Part shown: positions 1 to 10,925 of the stretch, in pieces
Layout of the letters: every line of letters begins with the position of its first letter
How positions within the stretch are numbered: position 1 is the first letter of the stretch
From: Cylindrotheca closterium
Lineage: Eukaryota; Bacillariophyta; Bacillariophyceae; Bacillariales; Bacillariaceae
Direction of reading: 5' to 3'
DNA length: 64,000 nucleotides
Assembly (NCBI GenBank): GCA_933822405.4
Contig: CAKOGP040001992.1
Coordinates: 124,001 to 188,000, forward strand
Made by a program: the position numbers and the translations under genes
Notes under the pieces: model-generated
Seen by the model: only the letters and a program-made list of their open reading frames with translations
What the model was told of the DNA's origin: nothing
The model's database searches: none

Positions 1-856
1 GCAACGCACCCAACGAGTCGGTATTCAATGTTGCCTCCAGCTAGTGAATCAACCGTTCTTGAACGAATGGATGCTATTGTACATGATGAAAAGGGATACG
101 AAGAAAGGTACCACAAGATTCTTCAGCACATACCTCTCTTCGAATACACCACTTTGCATCCATTTGACACGTACATGTATCTGTTTCAAGCAGAACTATA
201 TCCAGAAACACGACATCGTCCTGAGGTGTACAACTGTAGGTGGAGTGCACTTAAGTTGCCACGACCATTTTTTGATGGCTAGTCAAAAGGCAAAAGAACT
301 GACAAACTTGAAGATACAAAACAATGAAAATCTGTTCATCTCAATACGGCTCGCTCATCGAAACAACAACACATATTGCTCTTGCTCACAAGCAAGCAGC
401 CACCAGCTCCTATGTTACGGGATCCTCATGAAACAATTCCGGTTTGAGTGGGTAACGTCGTGCTCTCCTCTCCATTATAAAAGACATGTCCAGTTCTGAG
501 CGCGATCAAATTGACACGTGTAGACTTCGACAAAGCTTTTTACGCCATATTCACTTCGGAAGACGCACAACAAAAGTCGATGTGTGATTTGGGCAAACTA
601 CTCACTCAACCATGAATCGTAATCTCGATAAAGCGTTATCAAAGTATACCATTGAACATTTCTTTTCAAATAGCCACTGCCAAAGCGGAGATGGCAAACC
701 TACCGTACGCAGTCGGTGTGGACAAAAAGATGGCACCAGTTTGTTCTTCATCTGATCTACCAACCAAATGTTTTTCTTGCTACCGTATGTGTTTGGAAAA
801 CAAGCTGCGGCAAAGTCATCAGAAATGTTGTAGCACTCACTCTGTCTTTCTTGGAC
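1..856. other. left-edge region without a convincing gene
   Basis: A plus-strand frame is open from the left edge to a stop at 282. It could be the last codons of a gene that starts outside the window, but the roughly 90 residues match no family I recognise, so I do not call it. From 283 to the oxygenase start at 857 I see only short overlapping frames and no clear RNA gene. Confidence 0.3.
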
Positions 857-1720
857 ATGTCTTGGTTAGCTCGTCTTCCGCCTAGTGTTACCGTGGACCG
901 CGTCGGTGTTGCGGCAGCCATTGCGGGATGCGTTGGACTTGTCGCCGAGGCTCAAAGGCAAGGGAAAGCCCCAATGAATGGGTCATTACCAGCAAAAGAT
1001 GGAACTGCGGCAGGAAGAGTCTTCACATCCAAGCAATGCCGCCAATTGGAACAAGATGGATACATAGTGTTGGACAATTTCCTGTCGAAGCAACAAGTAC
1101 AGGAAGCTCGCAATGCCATTCAAACCTTGGACGACAACTATCAGTTTCGTAGTAGTCCGTATGAAACATTCGATGGCAAGGCGGCAAGCAGCAGGACTCG
1201 AGATCGTGTCATTATCAATCGAAGCGGGAATCTCGACATGGTCCGAATGCAAATTTCGGCTTTTGCAAGGAGCTTGGTCGACTCGGATTTCAAAGGCTTT
1301 CCTCGAGACGACTATGATTCTACCTCTCTTCATGTCCCATCGCAAATGCAAGTGAGCATCTGTGGCGGATTGGAGACTCCAAATCCAGACGAGGAAGAAT
1401 CGACACATAACTTTTATCACAAACACGTGGACTCAGCGGGAGCACATAACTTCTTTGAACTAGGTGTGATTGGGTGGATTCGGTCTCAACATTTGCGACA
1501 AAGGTACTTGACTTGCCTTGTCTATCTAAATACGGATTGGAAAGAGGGAGACGGGGGTTGCCTCCGCGTCTTTCCAAATGGCGAAAGCGAGGACTCTTAT
1601 GTGGACATTGCTCCTCTTGGGGGGCGAATGGTGGTTTTATCTTCGCCCTCGTTGTTTCATGGTGTCCTGCCTACGAATGCGCAAAGGTACGCTTGTGCCG
1701 CGTGGCTGGCACTTGCATAA
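857..1720 (+). CDS. 2-oxoglutarate/Fe(II)-dependent dioxygenase, prolyl 4-hydroxylase-like
   Basis: This is a single-exon protein of 287 residues. Enzymes of this family couple oxidative decarboxylation of 2-oxoglutarate to hydroxylation of a substrate, often a prolyl residue, using ferrous iron. The C-terminal half shows the facial triad: an H-x-D pair in KHVDS (about H190 and D192), a distal His in FHGVLP (about H268), and the downstream Arg (about R277, QRYACAAW) that would bind 2-oxoglutarate. The N-terminal part contains the usual lead-in DGYIVLDNFLS. The longest open frame begins with GTG at 716, but the first ATG is at 857 and opens a short hydrophobic, small-residue N-terminus that may be a targeting or anchor segment. 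The substrate cannot be read from the sequence. It converges on the beta-propeller gene with under 100 bases between stops. Confidence 0.85.
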   Translation: MSWLARLPPSVTVDRVGVAAAIAGCVGLVAEAQRQGKAPMNGSLPAKDGTAAGRVFTSKQCRQLEQDGYIVLDNFLSKQQVQEARNAIQTLDDNYQFRSSPYETFDGKAASSRTRDRVIINRSGNLDMVRMQISAFARSLVDSDFKGFPRDDYDSTSLHVPSQMQVSICGGLETPNPDEEESTHNFYHKHVDSAGAHNFFELGVIGWIRSQHLRQRYLTCLVYLNTDWKEGDGGCLRVFPNGESEDSYVDIAPLGGRMVVLSSPSLFHGVLPTNAQRYACAAWLALA

Positions 1721-1808
1721 TGGTCATGTGATAAAGCCAGACAATAGAGTGTTCATATAAAGAAACATGCACCTCATCATTCCTAACCCTAACAATCCTA
1801 ACTGGTCG

Positions 1809-3185
1809 CTATTGTATACTCGTAGTATTGGCATGACCAAATGGGTCCCTATCGGATGGAGCTGCGGACTTTTTCTCCTCCACCTTTCCCCCTTCCACTT
1901 TTCGAAAATATCCAATCCTTCCCGGAGCCCACGTTACCAATACAAAATCTCCGTTGGGCAAAAAGTGTGCGTCATGTGGGTGCAAGAATCCCAACTTTCC
2001 CATTTGATCGGTAATGTTGAGAATGCCCTCCAAGGGCTGGACCAATGGCTCGTCTGGGTTTGGTGGATTGAAAATCCCCACGCTACCTTCAAGGAATGGT
2101 ATAATAGCTTGCTTCGTAGTTGGATGGTATCGAATGTTGCAAGGCTGATACAAGTTGTAGGGTTCCATGTTCTGTTGCCCCAAGAACTCAAACTTTTCCG
2201 GTTGTTTCGGATCAATGGCAAAGTAGGACAGTCGATGATTCTCCCGATCGCAAACAATCATTGTACTATGACCATCGTCATCATCATTATCACTATTTCG
2301 TCCATCCCAGGATATGGCGTGCGAGGTGTGAAAGAAACCATCGTCCGTTCCAATCCCTCCAAAGTACCTTCCCGCATAGGTTCCATTGGACTTGTAGTAT
2401 TGATAGATCCGAGAGGTTCCATAGCCATCAGCAAGATAAATGTAAGGAGAGTGAGGTTGCCCTGCAAACCAAGTTGGTTTGAATTCGGGCTCGGTCGAGT
2501 TTTTGTCCAAAGGAACTGGAGGTTGATACTGATTGGTCCAGACTACTTCTCCATCTGCTGTGGTCTTGGACAAGTGCTGGTCATTGTTGGCGTGATACAA
2601 GTACGTTGTGGTCCTTGCACCTTTGCCGTCTTTCTTTGCGTCTACTTCTTCCATGGCCGTCAATCCATGAGGAACGCCGGCACAAAGTGAAGACCCAGGA
2701 CCCAAAAATTTGGCTGGTTGGTCATATTCCCCCGCCTTCCATTGCAGCAGACATTTGGAATCGTCCACCTTGTCTTGATAAGTAATAACAATTGTGGGGC
2801 CACACTCCAAATGATCTTGATCGGAGCAATCGTTGGAAACATAAATGCCGTGGGCATTCTGTAGGGAGACGCTATCTGGGAGTGGCAATCGATCCGGTTC
2901 GTATTTGTAGAAATAAGCCTTGTTTTCACCAAAGGCAAAGTTGTAATCCCGTGTACTATTCTCGGAATCATTATGTTTGTCATTTTCAGTCACAACGGAA
3001 TCATCATTCACAGGTATCGACGTTTGAAGAATGGAAGATGAATCATCATTGTCCTCTGTCCATTGTTGTTGCAATTGATGAATACGGGACTGAAAGTTCG
3101 GTCGTTCGATCCAAATCAAATGCCGTAAGATGAAAAAGACAGTGGCCGACACCATATTCAGAAAGACTAGTTGATTGCGATTCAT
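1809..3185 (-). CDS. membrane-anchored NHL/six-bladed beta-propeller protein
   Basis: A single exon encodes 458 residues. The ATG at 3185 is preferred because the frame upstream begins with TTG. Residues about 6-25 form a hydrophobic signal anchor, followed by an acidic linker rich in Asp, Ser and Asn. The rest carries NHL/propeller-like blades: ADGYGTSRIYQYYKSNGTY, a blade with VCDRENHRLSYFAID, and a C-terminal HPHDAHFLPNGDFVLVTW segment. This pattern resembles NHL proteins and the lyase domain of peptidylglycine amidating enzymes, but I cannot confirm a lyase metal site. The topology suggests a type II protein with the propeller in the secretory lumen or outside the cell. There are N-glycosylation sequons (KSNGTY, LNITD). 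The function is unknown. Confidence 0.7.
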   Translation of the reverse strand: MNRNQLVFLNMVSATVFFILRHLIWIERPNFQSRIHQLQQQWTEDNDDSSSILQTSIPVNDDSVVTENDKHNDSENSTRDYNFAFGENKAYFYKYEPDRLPLPDSVSLQNAHGIYVSNDCSDQDHLECGPTIVITYQDKVDDSKCLLQWKAGEYDQPAKFLGPGSSLCAGVPHGLTAMEEVDAKKDGKGARTTTYLYHANNDQHLSKTTADGEVVWTNQYQPPVPLDKNSTEPEFKPTWFAGQPHSPYIYLADGYGTSRIYQYYKSNGTYAGRYFGGIGTDDGFFHTSHAISWDGRNSDNDDDDGHSTMIVCDRENHRLSYFAIDPKQPEKFEFLGQQNMEPYNLYQPCNIRYHPTTKQAIIPFLEGSVGIFNPPNPDEPLVQPLEGILNITDQMGKLGFLHPHDAHFLPNGDFVLVTWAPGRIGYFRKVEGGKVEEKKSAAPSDRDPFGHANTTSIQ

Positions 3186-4505
3186 TGTGACGATGAAACT
3201 GATTGAGCAAATACAATTGGCATGACACAACAAATTCAAATCATGTGTTTGTTTTCTGAGATATATTAAATAATAGCGGGGCTATTATAAAGCTCGCGTC
3301 AGGAGGGGAAAACAAAAGGGGAAAGACAGACTGCTAACGTATCGTTTGCGGCGCATAATGTTGGAGAGAACCCAGAGTCCTTGACACACTGGTAACCGAA
3401 ACAGAGCAGTAGTATTTCGCCTGCATATGCCAATATAGATGCTATGATTGTATCACGCTGGTACTATACAAGTAGGTTTGCAAAGTAATGAATACTGAAC
3501 AACCCCCTTTTGCTGTTATGTATGTTTCCTATTTCCCTATAAATCGACTCGTTCGACTGATTTACATCAAACACAAACCCTGAATTTTCCAAACCGTTTG
3601 AAAATGACACGTCGATGTTGGATTGTGACTTTCCGGTAGCTTTTTTGGACCATCGGATATTATAATATGTCTACTACTCGTAGGTATCGTACTACATGTA
3701 TATATCAAGGCATATTGGGCAGGATTATTGCAACATGACGCGCCATATTGAGCTTATTTGAGCAGAAAGTCGATTTTACAGAGTTCGTGGTGATCGGTGA
3801 AAGAATGGATTGCGGAGATTCTTACACTCTAAGTTTCAAGCAATAACGTTCACTACCAATGTATAGAAAATCCTTTAACGTTTCAAAGCATTAGATGTGA
3901 TGTGGTGGCCTAGAGGAAAATATAAAAGGCAGTAGATATTATATAAACAAAACTAGGACACCATCGATTTTCGAAAACTGCAAAATTGCCATTTTCGTAA
4001 CCCCAAGGCATATTTCGCCACTTCTTTTTTCCTCACCATGTTCCAACAACCCATAGGAGTATTGGATAGGAGGATCTCAACAGGTCGATATAGATTTGAG
4101 CTTATTTGAGCACCATAATCATCGTCAGATTGTGTCGCCATGTGGAAAGTGAATGCAAAACTCATTCGAGACAAATAACATTTTCGCGCCTTTTATTTTA
4201 TTCGTAGGAGTACGGTAAGCGCGCCACGCGCGCTCGGAAATTCGCCGAGGCGGAGAGGTTGTCATTACTTGTACTGTAGGGTACAGCACAACGGGAACAG
4301 AAATTCGCCCAGGCGGAGAGGTTGTCATTACAGTACACGTACCGGTGGTACCTTCCATATCTTTTGATCGTGGTGAGCAAACACGTTACCATAGAGTAAA
4401 ATATGCTTCATGCTTTCTAAAAGCTGCATGCTCATAGTTAGACTTCCAGTCCCTGCCTGATACTCTGCACAATACAATACGATACACATTGCTTCATTCA
4501 ATACG
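3186..4505. other. 1.3-kb intergenic region with short direct repeats
   Basis: No convincing gene lies here; the short frames have no family resemblance. It holds a near-perfect 31-base direct repeat (listed separately) and a 15-base exact repeat at 3750-3764 and 4098-4112. It is A/T-rich apart from a small GC-rich patch around 4218-4236. The right end serves as upstream region for the BspA-LRR gene starting at 4506. Confidence 0.6.
4238..4331 (+). repeat. 31-base direct repeat, two copies, 63-base period
   Basis: The block at 4238-4268 recurs at 4301-4331 with a single mismatch at the tenth base (G versus C). The copies are separated by 32 bases of unrelated sequence that contains a small gtac palindrome. 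No open frame or known element explains it. It lies about 170-270 bases upstream of the BspA-LRR gene. Confidence 0.8.
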
Positions 4506-6356
4506 ATGACTTCCTATCACTACTGTGGGAAAGAAGGAGAAAAGATTCCAGACGACGTGCAAGAATTAAATATTCATCCTCTCGTTCGACGGATTCCGTT
4601 CGCGGCGTGCTATGGGCGCAAACAACTCACGCGAGTCAACTTCAATGGATCCGCTCTAACAGAAATTGGAATTCAAGCCTTTTATGGCTGTGCAAGCTTG
4701 TTGGAAATCGAAATACCTGCGTCGGTGACAGAAATTCTAAAAGAGGCCTTTATGATGAATTGTGAGGCATTGACAAAAGTTCATTTTCATGAAGATAGTG
4801 TGTTGACCTCCATTGGAAAGAACGCCTTTTATCTTTGCAAGTCATTGACTGAAGTAAGCATTCCTGCGAGTGTTATTTCCATTAAAGAAGGTGCCTTTCA
4901 GTCTTGCTGCTTATTGAGAAAGGTTCGTTTTCATCAAGATGGTTCATTGACAAACATTGAAAGAGAGGCCTTTGCCAAATGTAGATCCTTGACTGATGTG
5001 ACCATTCCACCTAGTGTCATGAGCATTGCACCTTGTGCCTTTTGGAAATGTCAACTCTTGGCACGAGTGCGCCTCAACGAGGGACTAGGTGTCATTCATG
5101 CTGATGTTTTCTTGGGCTGTGTCAAATTGGAAAACGTGGACATTCCGAGAAGTCTTTCGATAATTGGCTGCGGTGCATTTTATGAGTGCGCTTCATTGCA
5201 GAAAGTGAATTTTGAGGAAGGAGAATTGACAGAAATTGGAAAACAGGCCTTTCAAGGATGTGTGAAATTGCACACTGTCAACATCCCTACCACTGTTGAG
5301 CGCCTTGAAACAAGGACATTCAGGAACTGCAACTCATTGGAGGTAGTGAAGTTCCAGAATGGTCTTCAATATGTTGAAGAAAAAGCATTTTACTTGTGCA
5401 AGAATTTGCAAGCAGTTTCTTTGCCGGGATCAGTGGAGTGGATTGGCCATGGGGCTTTTTGTGAATGTTCCAAGTTGTTATCAGTGGAATTTGGGGATCG
5501 CCCTAGATTTGTGCAGCTAGATAGCATGGCGTTTTCGGGATGTGCATCTTTAGTAAACATTTGTTTTCCCGTCGAAATCCCGTTGACCCTCCGCTGTGCG
5601 GTGTACAGCGTCTTTCAAGGCTGCACAACGCTGGAAAATCAATATGGTCATGCGAACATGCAGTTTGATCTGGTGCATCGCTTTGAGAATTTTCCGATAC
5701 ACAAGCGATGTCACCACGCCTCTGTTACAACAACGGATGAGCTGGCTCAAGAGATTGACTCGTCGATGAAGTCTTTGCAAGGTAATACTACCCATGATCA
5801 TTTGGTAGATCGTTTCGGTTTGACACCATTTCACGTTCTACTATCGGCTGCAAGCTGCAGACTTGATCTTTTGCAAATCTTGCTAGCTGCGTATCCACCG
5901 CATGTCCTTGGATGGAAAGACGTGAATGGAAAGACTGCCGTTGAATGCTTGACCCAACGAATCTATCTGTCTGAAGACTCACGAAACATGCTTCGAATGG
6001 CTCTTGATCGATGGTTGGTGGGTTCTGTATCGAGCTGGAATGCATTGGAAGCTTGGAAGGTTGACATGTTAAGTAGGGTGAATGCGATCGTTGCCGAGGA
6101 GGAAGTCGAACAGAGGCATTTTTTGCTTCGAGAGGCGTCGATGGCTTTGTCGCGGTACGAGAAGTTGGAAGCTACGACGTTGTTGGAGTTGTCTTTGTGG
6201 AAAACTGAGTTGAATTCGGCCAACGATGCCTTAGAGGATGATCCAGTGAGGACTATGGTCGATAGGAATAAGCGAGAAGCATATCAGATTCGAAGTGGTG
6301 CCTTAGTCGTCATCCCGAATGTAATTTCATTCCTCCACGACAATATTCTAACATAA
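4506..6356 (+). CDS. BspA-type LRR (LRR_5) protein with ankyrin-like C-terminus
   Basis: A single-exon gene of 616 residues starting at an ATG just after a tract of repeated caatacgat units. Residues about 10-390 form roughly 14 BspA/LRR_5 repeats of about 23 residues with the pattern L..V.IP.SV..I...AF..C (for example AFYLCKSLTEVSIPASV). Around residues 435-490 there is an ankyrin-like pair (GLTPFHVLL, then GWKDVNGKTAVECL), followed by a helical tail ending GALVVIPNVISFL. There is no signal peptide or membrane helix, so it is probably intracellular. The same architecture recurs in the gene at 39893-41671, and a decayed relative sits at the right edge. BspA-like LRRs are known in bacteria and protists as binding or adhesion scaffolds; the role in diatoms is unknown. 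Confidence 0.85.
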   Translation: MTSYHYCGKEGEKIPDDVQELNIHPLVRRIPFAACYGRKQLTRVNFNGSALTEIGIQAFYGCASLLEIEIPASVTEILKEAFMMNCEALTKVHFHEDSVLTSIGKNAFYLCKSLTEVSIPASVISIKEGAFQSCCLLRKVRFHQDGSLTNIEREAFAKCRSLTDVTIPPSVMSIAPCAFWKCQLLARVRLNEGLGVIHADVFLGCVKLENVDIPRSLSIIGCGAFYECASLQKVNFEEGELTEIGKQAFQGCVKLHTVNIPTTVERLETRTFRNCNSLEVVKFQNGLQYVEEKAFYLCKNLQAVSLPGSVEWIGHGAFCECSKLLSVEFGDRPRFVQLDSMAFSGCASLVNICFPVEIPLTLRCAVYSVFQGCTTLENQYGHANMQFDLVHRFENFPIHKRCHHASVTTTDELAQEIDSSMKSLQGNTTHDHLVDRFGLTPFHVLLSAASCRLDLLQILLAAYPPHVLGWKDVNGKTAVECLTQRIYLSEDSRNMLRMALDRWLVGSVSSWNALEAWKVDMLSRVNAIVAEEEVEQRHFLLREASMALSRYEKLEATTLLELSLWKTELNSANDALEDDPVRTMVDRNKREAYQIRSGALVVIPNVISFLHDNILT

Positions 6357-6845
6357 GCGATGATCTATTATAGAATATAGTCAGTGTAGTTAATGGGTGA
6401 ACCTGGGACCAACTACTGGCTAGGATACCGGATTGTGGTTCCCATAGGCATACAGAATGTTGCTGAAGCCATAGGTATATCGGTGTGAGGTATGCTAAGT
6501 CATGACAAAGGATACATCGAAAGTCAATGAACGCATCAATTCAATCGATATCGATAAACTAAGGTGGCATTACTTACTGTAGCTTTCGATGGAATGAATG
6601 ACTGAAGGAGGCTGTGTGGCCTTCGTCTGGAAGGAGAATTGTGATCCATCAAGAGTATCGAACTTTTATGAGCACTATGATGATGCACGAACGACATCAG
6701 ACAGATGAAGATGGACGACAAGGATCTTTTGTGGACAACGGAGAATAGAGGAAAATAAATGATGAATCATCATGAATTCTTTCCATTCTAGCTTCACCTG
6801 CTGGATCTCTCTTTCGAGCAAATTTATCTCCGCCTACTTGCTAGC
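6357..6845. other. intergenic region between BspA-LRR and aldo-keto reductase genes
   Basis: No gene is recognisable. Only short overlapping frames are present. It contains the 3' flank of the upstream gene and the promoter and leader of the downstream gene, both on the plus strand. Confidence 0.5.
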
Positions 6846-7973
6846 ATGACGCATTCTATTTCCTCCTATAATCGTTGGTCTTCCTGTATTCTTCTCGCTG
6901 TGTTATACTTGGCTTCTAGTCCCCATGCAACCACGGAAGCAGCTAGATTGGGCAGTCATGAACTTGTGATTGAACAGAATAAAGAAGAAGAACACAATCC
7001 ATACGCTCAAAACAGGGATCCTAGCTTCGCCACCATCTCCACTGATGTTCCGACCATTTCCATTGGATTGGATGTTTATGGAAAGTCTGTCGATTTGCCT
7101 CTCGTTGGAGCTGGAACCTGGCAGTACAATGATACGATTGCGTACGAATCTGTCTGCAAGGCCATTCAAGCGGGATACACGTTTGTAGATACCGCATGGG
7201 GCTACAAGAATCAAAAGGGGGTGGGCAAAGCCCTACAAGATTGCTGGTTTGGCAGTGGAAAATCTCGCGAAGATTTGTTTCTCATGACCAAGATTCCGGG
7301 TGGTCTCAACACGTCGGAGGTTTGGGCGACTCATCAACAAAATTTGAAAGACTTGCAATTGGACTATGTGGATCATCTCATGACACACTTTCCTGCTGAC
7401 TGGAAAGAGACCGTGGCATCACCAGAAGCAAGACAGGAAGAATGGATGGCCTTGGAATTCATCTATCGCACGGGACAAGCTCGATCGATTGGAGTGAGCC
7501 ACTACTGCACTCAACATTTTGAAGATATCCTAAAAGTGGCAACCGTTATGCCCTCTATTAATCAAGTGGAATATCATGTCGGATCCCAGGATATTGACAA
7601 CGTCATGAAATATTGCGCCGACCACAAGATCACCTTTATGAGTTTCTCACCCCTGTGTGGTCCCTGCGAGTATGAACCACAAGATTCATTGATTCATGGT
7701 GACTTGGTGTCGAAAATTGCCTCGCATTACCAGAGATCAACCTCTCCCAATCTTCGACTTGAGTCGTCCGAGACGGATGCCATTACTGGAAGTCAAGTGG
7801 CACTTCGATACATTGTCCAACAGGGAATCCCAGTCATTCCCAAGAGTAATACCTTGAGTCACATGCTTTCGAATCGCAACATTTTTGACTTTGAGCTGAC
7901 TCCAGAGGACATGGATGCTTTGGCGGGGGCATCCAAGCCCGCAGGCGAAGGAGGAGATTGCGATGTACCATAA
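6846..7973 (+). CDS. secreted or organelle-targeted aldo-keto reductase
   Basis: A single exon encodes 375 residues. The family reduces aldehydes and ketones with NADPH in a TIM barrel. The catalytic tetrad is visible: D115 and Y120 in VDTAWGY, K149 in MTKIPG and H181 in LMTHFP. The C-terminal cofactor-binding region includes VIPKSNTLSHML, the usual site for the NADPH phosphate. The N-terminal 30 residues hold a hydrophobic core after a short polar start (SCILLAVLYLASS), reading as a signal peptide, and a linker of about 45 residues precedes the barrel. That is unusual, since most family members are cytosolic, and points to the secretory route, plastid or outer compartments. The protein ends in GGDCDVP. 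The substrate is unknown. It converges on the LRR gene ending at 8090. Confidence 0.9.
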   Translation: MTHSISSYNRWSSCILLAVLYLASSPHATTEAARLGSHELVIEQNKEEEHNPYAQNRDPSFATISTDVPTISIGLDVYGKSVDLPLVGAGTWQYNDTIAYESVCKAIQAGYTFVDTAWGYKNQKGVGKALQDCWFGSGKSREDLFLMTKIPGGLNTSEVWATHQQNLKDLQLDYVDHLMTHFPADWKETVASPEARQEEWMALEFIYRTGQARSIGVSHYCTQHFEDILKVATVMPSINQVEYHVGSQDIDNVMKYCADHKITFMSFSPLCGPCEYEPQDSLIHGDLVSKIASHYQRSTSPNLRLESSETDAITGSQVALRYIVQQGIPVIPKSNTLSHMLSNRNIFDFELTPEDMDALAGASKPAGEGGDCDVP

Positions 7974-8089
7974 TGAGGTGTGATTGACAGGAGACTGAAA
8001 AATAACGAGACTATAAATATTGTAGCTACAGAGTTTTATGATTCTAGGCTCAACTATATTGTCGTGTGCAAGTATATAAAGAAGCCGCT

Positions 8090-10925
8090 TTAGGGCGTCC
8101 ATATCACAGGACCCAAGTTGTACGAATACCGCTGTCGTCGAAATCCATACTCCCAAACAGGATCCAAGTTTCCCCTCCATTCCCAATCGTTGCAGTTGGG
8201 ATCATCTCTTGAACAACACGTCGAGCAGCAACTGCAAGTAAAGTTGCCAAATTCATCCGTGGCACGGTCTCCCGCAGCGCTGCCAAAACCAGTATAACAA
8301 TCGGCCACAAAGGTATCCACCAGGATATCGTCCGAATTGCAAATGATTTGCGCGTCTCCGTCAAAATTATTCTGTTCCATTAACAGGAGTTCCAGATCGG
8401 TCAATCTCGAAAACTCATCCGGTATCGTGCCGCTCAATTGATTTTGCTTCAATATCAAGTGCCGAATTTCCGTCAATTGGCCAAATCCCTTGGGAAGGGT
8501 TCCGGTTAGAGCATTGTCATCTGTTGGCGGCGAAAGAGGACACAAATAGTGATTAGTTGGTTTATTATTCGTCATGGCAACAAACACAATTTGCAGCCCG
8601 TCTAGTGTCCACTTACGAAAATCAAGAAACTGCAGATTAGAAAGGTATTGAATGTATTCTGGGATTGTACCTTGCAAATTCGCTCTCTTCAAACCTAATT
8701 CGCGTAGATTTGTCAACTCGATCAAGAACTTGGGAACGGTTCCCTGTGCAAAATTGTTGATTCCGATATGAAGGTAGCTTAAATTGGTAAGCTCGGCAAG
8801 TTTTTCCGGTATGGTTGAAGTGAATGCGTTGATGCTGAGATCCAAATGATGTACATTCCTCAAATTGGTCAGGCTCTCGGGAATAAAGCCACTGAGCTGA
8901 TTTTCGTGCAGTGCCAAGAATTCTAGCTTTTCATTGAACTGTGGAATGGGTGGGAGAGGACCTTGCACTAAGAACGGTAGAAAACAGTAGACGTGTGTCT
9001 GGTGAGAATGAAGAATGAAGAATTCAACAAGAATGAATGATTCTGTGACAAGGCCGCAGCCAGCTGCCAGCTGCCATCCACTATTGAAATACACCCATGC
9101 ATGCTTACCTAGATTGGCGTGGAGGTCGATCACTCGCAAGTCGTCCGAGGCTGTAAAGAGATTGCCCGGCAAGGACCCCATCAACAGAGAATCCGACAAG
9201 TCCAATTCTTGCAGTTGTGGCCAGCTGGCCATGATGCTGTCTGTAAGAGTCCCCGATATGTAATTGTGATCCAAATAAAGCGACTTTAAATTGATCAGCG
9301 GCGCAAACTGGTCCAGAATCCCATCCAAGTTGTTGTTGTCCAATCCAAGCAACTGCAAATTGGTCAACTTTTGAATTTCTGCTGGCACTTGCCCTGTCAA
9401 TTGGTTGTTTCCCAGTCCGAGGTAGGATAGGTTGGTCAATTCGCCGATCCAAGTAGGGATCGTACCCTTAAGGTTGCACCATTGTAGTATGAGTTGCCCT
9501 AAGGATTCCATTTTCCACAAGCCAGGTGGCAAAGTGCCTTTGATACCACCATTGTACTCCAAATTCAACACCTGCAATCGATACAAGGCCTGCACTTCAT
9601 GGGGAATTGTACCAATCAGTCCATTAGAGGCTACAAGAATAAAGAAGAAGAAGTATGAACTTGTGTTAGAGGAGCCCTTTGTATACAGGCAGATGTCAAA
9701 AGGCACCACAGCAATGCCCAACCCAACTCCTTAGATAAATGCACTTACGCAATGACAAAATATAGGGGAAATAACTGTCTGGATTGTTGGTCATTTCGCT
9801 CTCGTTGCAACCATTCAATCCATAGACTACTGTATCTTCTTCGTACTCTTCGTTGCCGACTTTGAATTCCTCAAACCAGGTACAAATATGTCCGTCACTC
9901 AAAAAGCCCACTTGATTTTCCCATTGCGGGCCTCCCAAGGAAAAGTAGAGGACGGCCATGACGTAACGATCTTCAAAGGTTGGGTCGGCAGTAGTGGGGA
10001 CTGGATATGCCATGTCGTGGTCACCATGGGCCATCCATTGGGCTGCCAAGTACTGAGGCGAATTGGTATCGTCAAAAACGTCGGTATGAGAAATCCCCCG
10101 TTGCTTCGTCACAAAGTCTTGAATGGCAAGATACTCGTCTGTCTCACCGTGCATCCAATGATATTCCTTGCTGGATTGGTTGGGAACATAGGCAAAAATG
10201 AGAGAAACGACAATGACAGCGGAGATAATGACCAGGGCAATTGCCTTGGCAAAGGGCCATGAGCTAGATATCCCAATTTTGGGTGTGGCTACCAATTGTC
10301 GCTTTCTTCGTGTTTGGCAATGTTCTTGCAAATATTCCTCATCGATTGTGAATTCTTCGAGTACAGGAGCAAAGATGCCATCCGTCGTCGTATTGCCCTG
10401 ACCATCATTCTTCTCCTCTTGTGCAAAATCTATAACTTCTTCGTCTTCCTCATAATCATCGTCTTGCTGTACATCAAAGTAATGACCATCTGGATCCATT
10501 CGTTTTGGAAATGGGTCTTGTTTTTTGGGCAGTCGCAAGGATTGCAAGATCTTTGGCAATCCCATTTTTGACGACGACGATGATGATGATGATGATTTGT
10601 ATCCCATTTGTGCCTTGTATTCTTCCACATTGGGTAATTGGTTGCCATGCTCCTCTTCCGCTTCCGCTTCTTGATCTTGTTGCTCTTCTTGTCGTTCTCG
10701 TTCTCGTTGTTGTTGCTGTTGTTGAGAAACATAATCATTGTAATCATAACCTCGTTCTTTGCATATCAGTTTCAGATCATCTTGTTCGTCATTTGTCAAA
10801 GAGTCCCCCATTCGATGGCGCGTCAAGAGTTCGAGTTCGTACATTAAATCCTCGTCTACTGGCTCGCCCTGTTCGTATAGGTATTGCAGGCGTTGCAACT
10901 CTTCATAGTTTTTGGATTCTTCCAT
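8090..10925 (-). CDS. type II membrane LRR protein, kinase-less (copy 1)
   Basis: Four exons on the minus strand, 10925-9749, 9630-9109, 8967-8617 and 8520-8090, encode 826 residues. Intron ends are GT..AG and intron phases match those of copy 2. The N-terminal 225 residues are cytosolic-like: Glu/Gln-rich, with QLPNVEEYK, a poly-Ser run and acidic stretches. A helix at about 226-247 is followed by a conserved ectodomain start (SPQYLAAQWMAHGD, RYVMAVLYFSLGGPQW), then about a dozen plant-type LRRs (L..L.L..N.L.G.IP), and a Cys-rich end with CSCCSTCC and YGFRRQRYSY. There is no signal peptide and no kinase domain, although genes like this are often labelled LRR receptor kinase. It is divergent from copy 2 across 405 bases. 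A surface sensing or adhesion role is inference. Confidence 0.85.

Noticed and set aside
716..856. N-terminal extension of the oxygenase from a GTG codon
   Set aside because: Non-ATG starts are rare in nuclear genes and the extra 47 residues look like translated leader. The first ATG at 857 is enough for a full enzyme domain.
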